In this document: piece by piece, positions 12,501-23,700 of the stretch | How the letters are laid out: every line of letters starts with the position of its first letter | Position numbering within the stretch: the first letter of the stretch is position 1 | The notes under the pieces: model-generated | Told to the model about the DNA's origin: nothing | The model's input: only the letters and a program-made list of their open reading frames with translations | Databases searched by the model: none | Position numbers and translations under genes: made by a program | Assembly: GCF_902806685.2 (NCBI RefSeq) | Contig: NC_048537.1 | Span: 13,786,720 to 13,850,719 of the forward strand | Origin: Maniola hyperantus | Lineage: Eukaryota > Arthropoda > Insecta > Lepidoptera > Nymphalidae | Direction: 5' to 3' | Length of the DNA: 64,000 bases

Positions 12501-15500
12501 CCTCGTGACTATAGCTGCCAGTCGCGAGCCTATTGTTTACATATTTGTAGTGTGTTTGTAACATGTAGACAGCTATTATGATGACCTCCCTGGCGCAGTG
12601 GTAAGCACTGTAGTCTTATTAGTGGGAGATCCTGGGCTCGATTCCTGGCAGGGGTTTAGAATTTTATAATTTCTAAATTTCTGGTGGGAGGCTTCGGCCG
12701 TGGCTAGTTACCACCCTACCGGCAAAGCTGTGCCGCCAAGCGATTTAGCGTTCTGGTATCATGCAGAGTAGAAACCAAAGCGGCATGAGTTTAGTAAAAA
12801 CTGCCACATCCCTTCCAGGTTAGCCCGCTTCCATCTTAGACTGCATCATCACTTAACACCAGGTGAGATTGCAGTCAAGGGCTAACTTGTATCTAAATAA
12901 AAAACCGGCCAAGTGCGAGTCAGGCTCGCGCAATGAGGGTTCCGTACTACAGTCGTATTTTTTCGACATTTTGCACAATAATTCAAAAACTGACGCATAA
13001 AAATAAATAAAAATCTGTTTTAGAATGTACAGGTGAAGACCTTTCATATGATACCCCACTTGATATAGTCACTCACTTCGAAAGTTGAAAATACTAATTA
13101 TTAGTTCATGACCACAATTTTTTTTTGTGTGATTTAACCCTAAATTCACGGTTTTCAGATTTTTCCCCAAATGTCAGCTATAAGATCTACCTACCTGCCA
13201 AATTTCATGATTCTAGGTCAACGGGAAGTACCCTGTAGGTTTCTTGACAGACAGACGGACAGACAGACAGACAGACAACTAAGTGATCCTGGGTTCCGTT
13301 TTTCCTTTAGAGGTACGGAACACTAAAAATAAATAAATAAAAGCAATATATAAGCGGACATAAGCTAGTCTACTAAAACGATATTAATATTTCAGGCATC
13401 CGATGACGATCGTATAATAACCGAGATCATACTTCCCGGTCTCGTACTCATAGTGCATGAAGTGTTCCCAAATGTATGCGGTTGGCGTTACAGCAACACT
13501 AATGAAAGGAGGCAACTGATACGCCGATGTGCGAGATTCCTAACTCTGGTACTACAGCAGACGGGGACTAAGCCTTGCTTTTTGCTGCTAAAAAAGACGT
13601 GTGTATACAGCCTTATGCATACGGAGAATGCTTTGGAATTAATGAAGATTATTTCTTTTGGTAAGCTATTACAGAAAACTTAAATAACAAAATTGTGCAA
13701 TGCGAATTTTTGTTTCAAGTTTTATAGTCGTTATTAAAATTCCCTTGCTTCGCCTAGTTGGCTCATCAAGATAGGGCAAGGCAAGCCAAGGTTTAGACAA
13801 GCCGTTAATTTTTTTTAGAGTTCCGTACCTCAAAAGGAATAAATAGGAACCCTTATAGGATCACTTTGTTGACTCTCTGTCTGTCCGTCTTTTTTTCCTT
13901 GTTCAAAACAAAATTCCTTTTCATGAATAGAAAACGCTTCCTAAAAACGTACCTTCCATACTACATTAGAGTCAAGTGGAAGGTAAGTTATTGTGTCTAA
14001 AGATGAGACACAAATTCCAGTAAATAAGATCTGGGACAGTTCAATATATCAATCGTTAGTATTTTGTATGCTAGCTTCTGGCATATATGTTGTTTCTTCA
14101 AAAATTAAAAGCCTTGTGGGAGGCTCTTTCTTATAAACAAGAACAAATGTGAAATAAATAACTACCATTTTATTTACTTTCACATATCGTTACTGCAATT
14201 ATAATTAACTTTTTGAAGGCAACGACCGTCTAGAAAGACTGATTCAAGACGACACCAACTGGGTATCAGGCCCCTGTTACCAATACACGTCCACCTTACA
14301 GCGATGCCTCGCGATCGTGATGTTCGCACTGAGACAGAAGTCGCTCATCGGTGAAAACACCGACGTATCGCCTTTAGAACAACTCATATTCGCGCAAAGC
14401 AAGCAGAAGGACGAACTGAAAGTCGTGCCCAAAGTTACGAGTTATATCAATCATGCGTTCAATAAGAGACTTTCTGTGCTTAGCTGTCGTCTCTTAAGAA
14501 GGTTTGCAGACGTAAGTATTCATAAAAAGACTTAAAACATTTAATAACATTTAATAGCTTTTCATCCCATGAAAGTGGATGACGATCAACAATGTAATCT
14601 TAACTGCTGACGATAGCCTGAAATCTGTCTATTCATCATTGGAGTTGATTTAAATGCATTCACTCATATTTTAGAAATAAATATATTACACAATACATTG
14701 GAAGACAATAAACTGGAAGATGGCTGTAGACTTGGGGTCAGTGAAAATAATCTTCTAGGTGGGATATTAAGAAGCAAAATTAGGCATGTTTGGTGTTTTA
14801 TATTTAAATATAACTACATTGACTTGGTTTATTTACTCTTATTATTGAAAACAATTCAAAATAGCAAGCTAAATATTCAAAGATGTATTAAAAAGAATTC
14901 AATCATTTTTAGGGTTTCCAAATGTCCCTGTTCGCGTCGTTAGACATGACAGCATATCAAGTGCGGGTCATGTTCCTAGACCGGTTGCGAGACCAGCACG
15001 AAACCATCGAGCTAAAAACTGCGATACTAGAGTTCGTCACCACTTGTATCGGCAAACAACCCGGTCTCACTGAGGCGTTCTTTATGATGAACCATGAAAA
15101 AGTTAAAGAGGAAGAAAAGAGTAAAGAAAAAGGAGAAGTTGTGAAGAAAGAAAAAGCGGAACCCGATGATAGTTTTGAGGGCATCTTGGGATATATGGCT
15201 GACTATCTCGGGACAGTGAAATCTGTAAGTATTACAACCCATTCTCACAGCAAAAATCTGTTTCAAACTCCCCAAGGCATCTCAATCGCTTTGGCGCATA
15301 TGTATGTCTGGTTGCATCGTCGTTGACAATAATTGGTTTTCAAGAAATAACGAAACATTGAAATGTATTTTGTTTATAATCGATTTGTTTATCATCGATT
15401 TGTTGGGGCTACCATGTGGGAACAGACAAATACTTTCGTTTTAAAATTGGCAAATTCATATCGTGTAATCAAATCATATTGATGCTTTCAGGATGCAAAA

Positions 15501-18500
15501 CTACTCCACAGTCCTTTACTAGCCTGTATCATGGCCCTATTTCATGCGTTATGGAAAAACAACATGCAAATCCTCGTCAAAAAATTGCGAGAACATCCCA
15601 AATTCTGGGAACACATGACCAGTCCCCTATTCAGTCAAATTCAACCCGAATTGAGAACTTACAGCCAGATATTCAACGTTCTCGGCATCGAGCTCTTTGT
15701 ATCGAGAGGAAAGTTGGAACCAAACTTCCAGGAGATGTTAGAACTATTTTTCGATACAAATAAAAAGCATCTGGACACGTGGATAAACTACATATTCTCT
15801 TTTAAAGACCGAAACGACGAGGAGGAAGTAGTTGATAAAGTTCCTGTGTGGTTGGGTTTGCTTACTTCTTGGAAAGATTTTGTGACAATCTTTTGTAAAT
15901 TTCTTCCCATAATCCTGAACATAGCTCACAAAGCTAAACTTGTAGCGCCATGCATGAACGCGTTATTAAACGAGCTGGACGATTTAAAGGATGGCAGACT
16001 CGTTGCTATTTTAGCCGAACTTTATGTCATTATGTTAGCGAATTGGAAGGACGATTGCTTCGACAATCGCAAAGAAAGCGCCAAACAAGTCGACACTTTA
16101 CTGACCAATACAGCTATCGTTTACGAATGCTTATACCCAAGAGCGATACGCGCAATTCTTTCCATCGGGACGGTAGCGATCAGCACTTTGGATTATGAAA
16201 TCAAAGCGAACAGTGTCACAGCTCAAAGTATAATACGCTCTGTGACTAATATCAACAGTTTGGAGCTTGAGAAACTGTTGGACGAAATCAGGGACGAAAA
16301 GAAATGTAATGAGAAAACTGATGATCGTGCAGGAGATATACCTCCGATAGTGTTATCGCTAGCAATGCTCGAACAGTGTTTGGAGTTGTACGATGATCTC
16401 TTTTCGGGGCTTTCACAGTGGTTCCAGTCTACGAAATTCATAAACAAAATCCTGTGTTGCCTCCAAGCAAGTTTACAGAATCGAAGACACTACGACACGT
16501 CGTTGGCAGCTTTGCGGTGTTTAACAGCGTATGCAAGAGGACCTTTTTCTAAAGACTTGCTAATGAGTGATGTGGACCAATTTCTTTGGCTGCAACTTTT
16601 GCCACCGAAGTTTGAGGCCAATTCAAATGGGAGTACCAAAAGTCTATTGGCATGGAAACCTCAGGAATGGTGGCGCGTTTACGCGTTTAGTTTGGACTTT
16701 ATTTCAATGATGGTAATGAAACACGGGCAGTTCTTCGTCGGGGATGCGATCACGTTTGTTGGGGTTCATTTGGAGCATTTGATAGAAGCGGTGTTGTTAC
16801 CGCGTCAAGTGTATAGCATTGACGCGTTGAATCTTTGCGCTTCGACTTTGAACCTTGTGGTTCAGTTGGTAAAGTTCGAAGCGCGATGGCGGATGGAAAA
16901 CATAAATTCTCTAGTTGGGATTATGGTAAGCGCACATTCATTAGATTTGTTATTTTTTATTAGGATAAGGATTTTCTGAAGGTTTTCTTGTAATCTTAGC
17001 GTAGTACCTCGGCCTGCCTGCACCAGTGTGTGATGCTAATACTGCGCGCGCGGCGCTCGCCCGACCTCACGCCGCAAGCTGATGACATGGCGCTAGGCCC
17101 GGCGCCCACGCAGCCGGCGATTCTACACAGGTATATTCATTATCAACCGATAGACGTCCACTGCTGGACATAAGTCTCTTGTAGGAACTTTCACACGCCG
17201 CCGCCTCAATCCAGCGGCTCCGTGCGACTCGTTTGATGTTTAACGGTGGAGAAAAATATCCATGCCTGAGAGTTCTCTCCATAATGTTCACAGAAATGTG
17301 TCAAGTCTGACAATCCGCAATTGACCTCAAAACAATCCTTTTGTGTAACTTAATAAATTGCCGTTTATAGCAACTATATTCTGGTGCGTGACACAAAAGG
17401 CCAATATTCAATGTAAATACCACAATATTGATCGTTGATATAAAATCTGTAAGCATATACACAATTTAAATCTGACGAATTCAATCTTATTGATATTCAC
17501 ATTTCAGAATTCTGGAAATCCTGCACATGGCAACACTCTGCCTGCTCTCGTTTAGTCCAGACCTGCTGTCATTACTAGCAGACCCTGGCCTAGACTTGGA
17601 ACGTTGGCAGCCAGTCGTGGAACTAACCTTTGGCGCGCCCAAAATTACTTACGAACAATTCCCACAACTGACATTTGGAACTATTCTTTCCGCGATTTGT
17701 CTGCTGACTAAGTCATTGAACCATGTAAGTGATCAATTTGTTAGAATATATATGTAGTTTGGTTTCAAAACAGCTTCAGAGACGGTCAAGCACGTAGTTT
17801 TCTTTTGCTTGATCAAGCAAACGGCATTTTTCGGTAAACCAACGCCAGTAGTAGACGCGCACTCGCCCGTCGTAGTTCTCGAACTCATCGTCGCCCGTCA
17901 TATATTATAATATACGTTACTGGTGATTTCTACAGGCATATCATTCAGAGGAAGGCAGCGGCGGCGGCGGGCGCTCTCCGCGCGGTCGGCGTCGAGCATG
18001 CTCGTGCGGGAGCCCGGGCGGACCGGTCGAGGCTCGACGCGCGGCTCGCAGCGAGTCCGCTGGCAGCATATCTTCCGCTGCTAGTGCCCTTCCCGTGCCC
18101 AATGAGCGACTAGTAGCCGGCGCGCTTGAGGCTACAATCACACTGCTAGCCTCACAGGTACCTACCAAACATATTAGAAAGGCTCCAAGGCCGGGAAAGA
18201 AATGAGGAAAAAATGCCACAATCCTTAGCTTCCCCAAAACTTCTTGTTTTACTTGTGATAGCAACTTCTTATTTTACTTGATTTTTTATTCAATTCAGTC
18301 CGGTCAAAATTTCTTCTACCAAAAAACGCGTAGAAGTGTCGCTTCTCTTGCCGAAAACCTGAATTTGTTAATGAATTTCTTCAGACTACATATTAATACA
18401 AGTTCAAGTTCAAAGTTTTCATAAAACGTAAACTAATTGAAAAATCCTATTACAATGTAAAGGATAGGAAGGAATTAAATGATAAGCAAGCTTGGGAATG

Positions 18501-19366
18501 AGTTGCTTAACGGCTTTGTGATAGTTCCAATAAGTTTCAATAATTTTGTAAAGTAGTGCTAATAAAAAGTATACCCGGCTGAGTTTGTTGTGGACCTCAG
18601 ACCTGGGCGCGTTTGGAACCCTCGTAGCTTTAGTTTGAAGTTTGCGTAATAATTATCACCACTATATCTTACAAATCCAACATCTGACTATCAAAACGAG
18701 TAATTTATTACCTATTTTGAATAAATCATTTGGCTTTGACTTTGAATATCATTATGTCCTTTTCAGGCACTGCTAGCTGTCCGTGACCCGAACGTCTCAG
18801 CGCGACATAAACAACTCGTCCGCCGCGAACTGGCGTCCGAACTAACTGTGTACCACGACTTCGTGCGCAAACGCATCCTCTGCGCCGCACACTCGCGCCC
18901 GCACCTCATCCGCAACAAACTCGGCGCCTGGCCGCTACCGCCCAACGAAGAAGAAGCCAAGAGAATAGAGGTGGCAAGAAAAGAAAAGAACCCGTGCATC
19001 TTTGAAGATGACGATAAAGCTTTACCGCCTCCACCACCCCCTAAGAGGTTATCACACGATTCGATGCGTGAATTCGTTCTCCGCAAACATTATTTGGGCA
19101 AATGCGCGCAAACTCCTACAAAAGACCCACCCTCCCCCGTATCCCACTCCACCCCAACGTCCGACAAAAAGAAAGAAACTTCCAGAAGCTCGAAACGAGT
19201 CTCCTGGGCAGAAACAACCCGTGACAGCGACGAAATAATCGATAGTTCCTTTCAAGAAATCGAACCGGTGTACTCCAATTTAACTGATGTCCAAATCAAT
19301 AATGATGAGGATTACTTCCATTTTATGTCTATTGTATTTCTTTACATATGCCAAACGGAATTGTGA
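6530..19366 (+). CDS. Nup188: Nucleoporin Nup188
   Basis: Large alpha-helical scaffold protein of the inner ring of the nuclear pore complex, partner of Nup93. Coding exons: 6530-6549, 6632-6842, 7268-7875, 8450-8570, 9178-9291, 10037-10336, 11140-11645, 12182-12362, 13396-13660, 14219-14511, 14913-15224, 15492-16925, 17000-17130, 17508-17724, 17936-18157 and 18767-19366. They total 5535 bases, or 1844 residues plus stop, close to other animal Nup188 proteins (about 1750-1870). The start ATG has A at -3. Recognisable family segments include the N-terminal WKRLWRWVSSQSLANEELA, the helical repeats of exon 3, and FWEHMTSPLF in exon 12, the 1434-base exon. A charged KEEEKSKEKGE linker is in exon 11, a Gly/Arg/Ser-rich low-complexity stretch in exon 15 and a PPPPPP run in the last exon. 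The exon 7 donor is the weak GTTGGT. Identity rests on remembered similarity, not a search; length and helical character agree. Confidence 0.88.
7029..7215 (+). repeat. Divergent retroelement tail in Nup188 intron
   Basis: Starts ACTAGCGTATGCCCGTGACT like family A, then follows a different middle (TTTACCCCCTTAGAGGATGA, TGCCAAATTTCAGCCCGATC). It is a related but distinct tail family, located in intron 2 of Nup188. Confidence 0.55.
7926..8250 (+). repeat. Dispersed repeat, family B
   Basis: Begins AACCGGCCAAGTGCGAATCA and ends in GACAGACAGACATGACG then GGGTTCCGTTTC. Other copies: 12898-13327 and 30307-30585 (plus), 32173-32347 and 60535-60805 (minus). It is common in lepidopteran introns and non-coding. 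It fills most of Nup188 intron 3. Confidence 0.7.
8251..8303. repeat. (AAC)n microsatellite
   Basis: About 17 AAC units with one AAT interruption, directly after the end of a family B repeat, in Nup188 intron 3. It would read as poly-Asn or poly-Gln if translated, but lies in an intron. Confidence 0.9.
8770..8905. mobile_element. hAT-like terminal fragment
   Basis: Repeated GCGGATGCGGATGCGAA and its inverse CATCCGCAGATGCGGATG, ending TATCCTTAACACCCCTGG. This resembles the subterminal repeats and end of a hAT-type element. It lies in Nup188 intron 4, with no transposase. Confidence 0.5.
9786..9989 (+). repeat. Retroelement tail, family A
   Basis: Copy with the GACGTGATTGAGGACAAACC variant of the distal half, in Nup188 intron 5 and ending about 50 bases before exon 6. 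A SINE-tail fragment (GCGTCCCATCTTAGACCACA) precedes it at 9617-9700. Confidence 0.7.
10490..10602 (+). mobile_element. RTE-like LINE, C-terminal coding remnant
   Basis: Translates in short pieces as a terminal ETYVQQWTSIG-stop, the usual C-terminal ending of RTE-type LINE ORF2 proteins, followed by a GATGATGATGA tail. Other remnants of the same ending: 17133-17285 (minus), 41600-41740, 55600-55690 (plus) and 55725-56040 (minus). It lies in Nup188 intron 6. Confidence 0.6.
12040..12165 (+). repeat. Retroelement tail, family Q
   Basis: Contains AAATTAAAACTACCTGACTA and TGAATAAAAAAACATTCTAT followed by a (TTCTA)n tail. Fuller copies, with GAGTTTCTTGCTGGTTCTTC, are at 34003-34120 and 55478-55600. 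This one ends about 15 bases before Nup188 exon 8 and forms part of its polypyrimidine tract. Confidence 0.6.
12395..12575. mobile_element. MITE fragment, family H
   Basis: Shares TCTAAACTAAATTTAGAGTA and AGCCTATTGTTTACATATTT with 52150-52640. Only about half the element is present. It lies in Nup188 intron 8. Confidence 0.55.
12590..12897 (+). mobile_element. tRNA-derived SINE, family E
   Basis: Starts CTCCCTGGCGCAGTGGTAAG, which fits a Pol III A box, and has GGGCTCGATTCC about 35 bases on, which fits a B box. The body is unrelated to tRNA and the 3' end is AT-rich (ATCTAAATAAAAA). Reversed pieces lie at 3690-3825 and 32355-32575. A family B repeat follows immediately, so one inserted at the end of the other. 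It is not a functional tRNA: no cloverleaf 3' half was seen. Confidence 0.75.
12898..13327 (+). repeat. Dispersed repeat, family B, longest copy
   Basis: About 430 bases from AACCGGCCAAGTGCGAGTCA through the (GACA)n run at 13245-13278 to GAGGTACGGAACACT. It is the most complete family B copy in the window and lies in Nup188 intron 8. Confidence 0.75.
17131..17507. other. Nup188 intron 13 with reversed LINE remnant
   Basis: 377-base intron. Positions 17133-17285 are a reversed RTE-type ORF2 remnant: the minus strand reads pieces such as RWIEAAACESSYKR and MSSSGRLSVDN in a shifted frame of the usual ending. The remaining 220 bases are AT-rich. Confidence 0.6.
18158..18766. other. Last Nup188 intron
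   Basis: 609 bases. Positions about 18520-18700 share CCCGGCTGAGTTTGTTGTGG and the block GCGCGTTTGGAACCCTCGTA with the reverse strand of 49480-49600, so part is a dispersed repeat. No gene is seen. Confidence 0.6.
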
Positions 19367-19408
19367 TTTTTATTTTTTTAACCATTAATTTTATTATTGT
19401 AAGCATTG

Positions 19409-19414
19409 AATAAA
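19409..19414 (+). promoter_or_regulatory. Poly(A) signal of Nup188
   Basis: AATAAA 43 bases after the stop codon, followed by a T-rich stretch. The 3'UTR is therefore very short, as for adenylate kinase 2. Confidence 0.65.
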
Positions 19415-20789
19415 TCATATTTTTTTAACCTCACTCGTTTGACCTGGAAACTGCTATTTACAAACTAGGTATATCTATCTATACCATCGATGTAAGAATC
19501 TATACTAATAAATAAAATTGAAGTGTCTGCTTGCTATTTTCGAAACAACTACCTCATATTAAGTTCATTTGGTTATTTGAACTGTACCATAACTAAATCG
19601 CACGTTTTTATGTCTGTATGTTTGAACGGGCTTATCTTCGGAGTTCGGAACGGCTAAACACCTATTTTGACGGGATTTTCACAGACAAGTAGAGGATTAA
19701 CCATGGAGTAACATAGGTTACTTTTTAACCGACTTTTAAAAAAGGAGTTGTGTTTTTCTACCTATGTACACCAAAATCTCCGAGATTTTTGAAAAACCGA
19801 TATTGTTCCATAAAAAATTTGCATTTCAACTCCTCCATCCTGATGATGGAGAGGAGGACCTGACCGACAAGACTAATCGGATGTAGAAACTGTCGGTTTT
19901 AAATTTGATATTGGAGGTACCTACCAAATAAAGACTGATTGAATTTGGGGTCCCAATATTATTATTATATTTTATTACCTGTTATATCCCAAAGCCACCA
20001 TGATCCCAACTTCATAGTCGCTGACCGTTCCTCCCTGTGTTGGGGACAATGCGCAGATAAACTTTTATCTTCTATAAAAAGACGAAGGTATAACACGACT
20101 ACTGACTCATGGCTGGCTCTCTATAACGTTTTCCAGTTTCCACCTTTTCTAAACAGCGCAAATTAAAATTGGCGCCATTTTAGTACATTATATAATCTGT
20201 GGTTAAAACTCAACGCGCATTTTTTCATTTTTATAAAATGAAAATTGTTATGATGTAGTTTAAAACAAGAAAATTATCAAAAAAGATAAAAATAATTCTT
20301 TTGAGCTTTTCTTCTTCTTTTCTTGTCTATAGCTCGGAGCTTTTATAAAATAGGTACCTACCTAATGAATTTCAATCAAGACACACGTCAGTTCGAAGCG
20401 TTCGTTTCTTGTTTCGTACCTACCTCTACCTACGTAGGTATCGTACTCAGCGAGGAACATATACCAGTTACCACAGAATATCTACCGACGTCATACTGTA
20501 CTCACTGTGTTTTCTTTTCGTATATTCAAAAATTCTGAACATGGCAACATTTTTAACATGGCCGCATGTTGAACGAAACGATTTTCTTTACTGTTTGCCA
20601 AATAAAATAATATTTGCGTGTATTGTGAGCGGATTTATGTTGATCGTGAAGCCGGAAACTTGAATAATTTGTGTGACAAATTTACGGTAAGGGTGGAGGT
20701 TGCAATCTTGTGTTTTTAGCATGTTATTGTCGGCGGTTTGGTGATGGTTTGATCATTTGTGATTTGTGGTTTAGGCTGCGATCGCTAGG
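19415..20789. other. Region between Nup188 and the staufen start codon
   Basis: About 1.4 kb. A retroelement tail is at 19500-19720 and a half MITE (family J) at 19975-20150. The rest presumably includes the staufen promoter and 5'UTR. A splice-acceptor-like TGTGGTTTAG ends at 20774, so the staufen start codon probably lies in an exon that begins at 20775. Small open frames here have no support. Confidence 0.55.
19960..20150. mobile_element. Half copy of foldback MITE, family J
   Basis: Shares TTATTACCTGTTAT, AAAGCCACCATGATCC, CGTTCCTCC and GGGGACAATGCGCAGA with the full elements at 58855-59140 and 44225-44440. Only one arm is present. Confidence 0.65.
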
Positions 20790-23700
20790 ATGATGCATCA
20801 CCCAAACATGCATCACCAGCCGATGTCGGGGCACCCGCCGCCGCAGCACCTGTCGGGCCACCAGGGCATGCCGGCGCACCACCAAATGCCGCCGCACCAA
20901 ATGCACCGGGAGAACAGGCATGTAGCATTAACTAGGTAACGTCCGGCTTTTTACTAGTTATTTATTTTGCTGTGTTACTTTAAACATTAGAAATAATCAT
21001 CGGGCGTAAGCTTTATGTAAATAAACGCTTGACACTGGATATGTAATAATTTGCCTTTGTATGGTGTTGTCAAATCATTACAAATATATTTTTACACCAA
21101 CACCCAATGTCACATAACTTGCAACTGGTCTCATAATTTTAGAATAATACTGTAAAACCTGCCATTTATACATTATCTAAATTAAAAGCTAGACTGTCAT
21201 AGTTCACAATGTTCACCAGCACTCCCATGCACTAACTTTACAAACGTGCAGAAGTATTCATCAAAATTCTGACAGTCTGTGGCATGTCTGTGGAGACAAA
21301 TAAAAATGTATGAACAGAATGCCTTCCGACCGGCACAGTTCATGACAGTTAGGTAACTTCTAATAAAACGTAACTTTTGGACTTATGTGCTTTTTTAGAA
21401 ATTAAGTATCACTTGCTTTAACAGTGAAGGAAAACATGAGGAAACCTGTATGCTTAAAGGCTCTCCATAATATTCTTGAAGGTGTGTGAAATATGCCAAT
21501 CTACACTTGGCCAGATTGGTAGATTATGGACAAACCTTGCCCATTCTGGGAGGAGACTCTTGCACAGCTGTGAGCTGGCTTGATGATGAGGTAGTATGGT
21601 ATTATTTATTATTATTTATTATGTAATTAGAACGGCCATAAAGCCAATTACACTAATTAAACTACGAGTACAAACTAACATAAACATACTTATATTAAAA
21701 TTATAAATTTTAAAAAGCAAAATTATAAATTTTCACAAAAGTGCAAGATCTGACCCATGAGGTCAGCCCATTTGTCAGCAAATATGTCACAGCGAGGGGA
21801 CTCCTTCAGCAGCGCGTGGAGCGCAGCCAAAGTGCGCAGTATGGGTGACTTGGAGCGCTCTACCGTATGGTATGCAATATTACATTCAGGCAAAACTGTT
21901 TATAATGGGATAATTTATAATGACAAAAATATAAGTCCAGGCCACTATTAGGCAGTTCCTAATTGTGTAAGAATAGCCATTTCATCGTTATCGTAATCGT
22001 CAAGAAATTCTGCCCTTTGATTAGCTGTGAAAAAATGTGAACAGTGAATCAACCAATCAAAGGGACGATCAATTTCTTGGGAGGCAGTATCTTTTTATAA
22101 TACGTCAAAACGCGCGCTTAGTATGCAAGATTCTATGGAATGTGATGTCTCATCATAATGACATACTTTTTTAGTTTGATCGATAATTGAAAATGTTTAT
22201 TACACTTAAAACTGACAAAAAACGTGGATTTTACTTACTTTGGAAGATCCTCTATTTAATAATCACTGAGAAATAATTTATTTTTGATATAGTCAAATAC
22301 CCAATTAACTAAGTATTAATATACTTACTATGAAGATGACCAAAGAGGGAAATCATATAAAAGTCAGACAGTAAAAAAAAACTTACAGAACGCGGTCTAG
22401 GGATTCACGGAACAAAGGGGGTTAAAATAAAAAGGGGAGCTAAGTCAATGAACTTGCAAGTGTCAAGGACCAGTTTGACTATTTAGCAAGTCTCAACTCA
22501 ACATGTCTATAGACATAGGGCCTTTTATATTATTTTATTCCTATTATAAGGGTCAATTCTGCTATTCTGTATGATAATATAGCTACAATTCACGTTATAA
22601 TGTCTTTTTGTTACATTTACATCTAGTTTTGTCTACCTTGTCTGTCTGTCTATTATCTTTTCACTGCCCATCTGTTTTAACCGATTTTGACATATAACGT
22701 AGCTATACTAGCGACTCGCCCCGATTTCTCACGGGGAGCTAATTACAATTTTTTCGAAAATAAAATATAGCCTATGTTAGTTAGGAATAATGTATCTTTC
22801 TACTGGTGAAAGAATTTTCGAAATCGGTTTAGTGGTTCCAGAGATTACCCAACTCTACAAACAAACTTACAAACTTTACTTCTTTATAATATTGTATAGG
22901 TTTGATAGCTTGCATCCCGAATATATAAAAGGAAACGGTGACTGACTGACTGACTGACTGACTGATCTATCAATGTACAGCTAAAACTACTGGACAGATC
23001 AGGTTGTTTGGCATGCAGATAGCTATAGTGACATAGGCATCCTTATCAGTTAATTAAAAGGATGTCCAATGATATTTTGTTATTTTTTCCACTCCTTGTC
23101 CCAAATACACAGGTGGTGACTTTATAACGTAGTTTTTTTGCAAGTTAGGCTTACCTTTGTCGACAACCATGCTTAAATAAAAATAAATAAAATAGCCTTT
23201 ATTCTCTGATACAATAGTTATACATCTTATATTACTAACTAACCGTATTACTAATTTCTTATTTCCTATTATTTAATTATCCTATCCTACATAATTTATT
23301 CTAAAAAATTGGTAACACCAGCAATTTACAGTTCAGGTTGTCCTCTTTGGACATAGGCCTCCTCTAGACTTCTCAATTTTTTCCTATCTAACGCCAATCC
23401 GCGCCAACCCTTTGGCAGGTCATCCATGCTTAATAGAAAGCAATAATCAGGCCATGGTTTGAGCGCATTTGCCTAGAAGACGCCTATTCACTCATAAACT
23501 TAAATAAATATTAGAGCCTCGATAGCTCAGCGGTTAATGAGCGGACTGAATACCGAAAGGTCGCCGGTTCAAACCCCACCCCTTGCACTATTGCCGTACG
23601 TACTCAAACCACAAGCTTCACGCTTAATTGGAGGGCAAAGGGGGATATTAGTCAGCAATTAAATTACTTAAAAAAAAAGTAAACTAGGTAGGTACCTAGT

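Noticed and set aside
23515..23588. Possible tRNA gene
   Set aside because: A and B box matches are present, but the 3' half does not form an acceptor stem with the 5' end and the sequence runs on into a SINE body shared with other loci.
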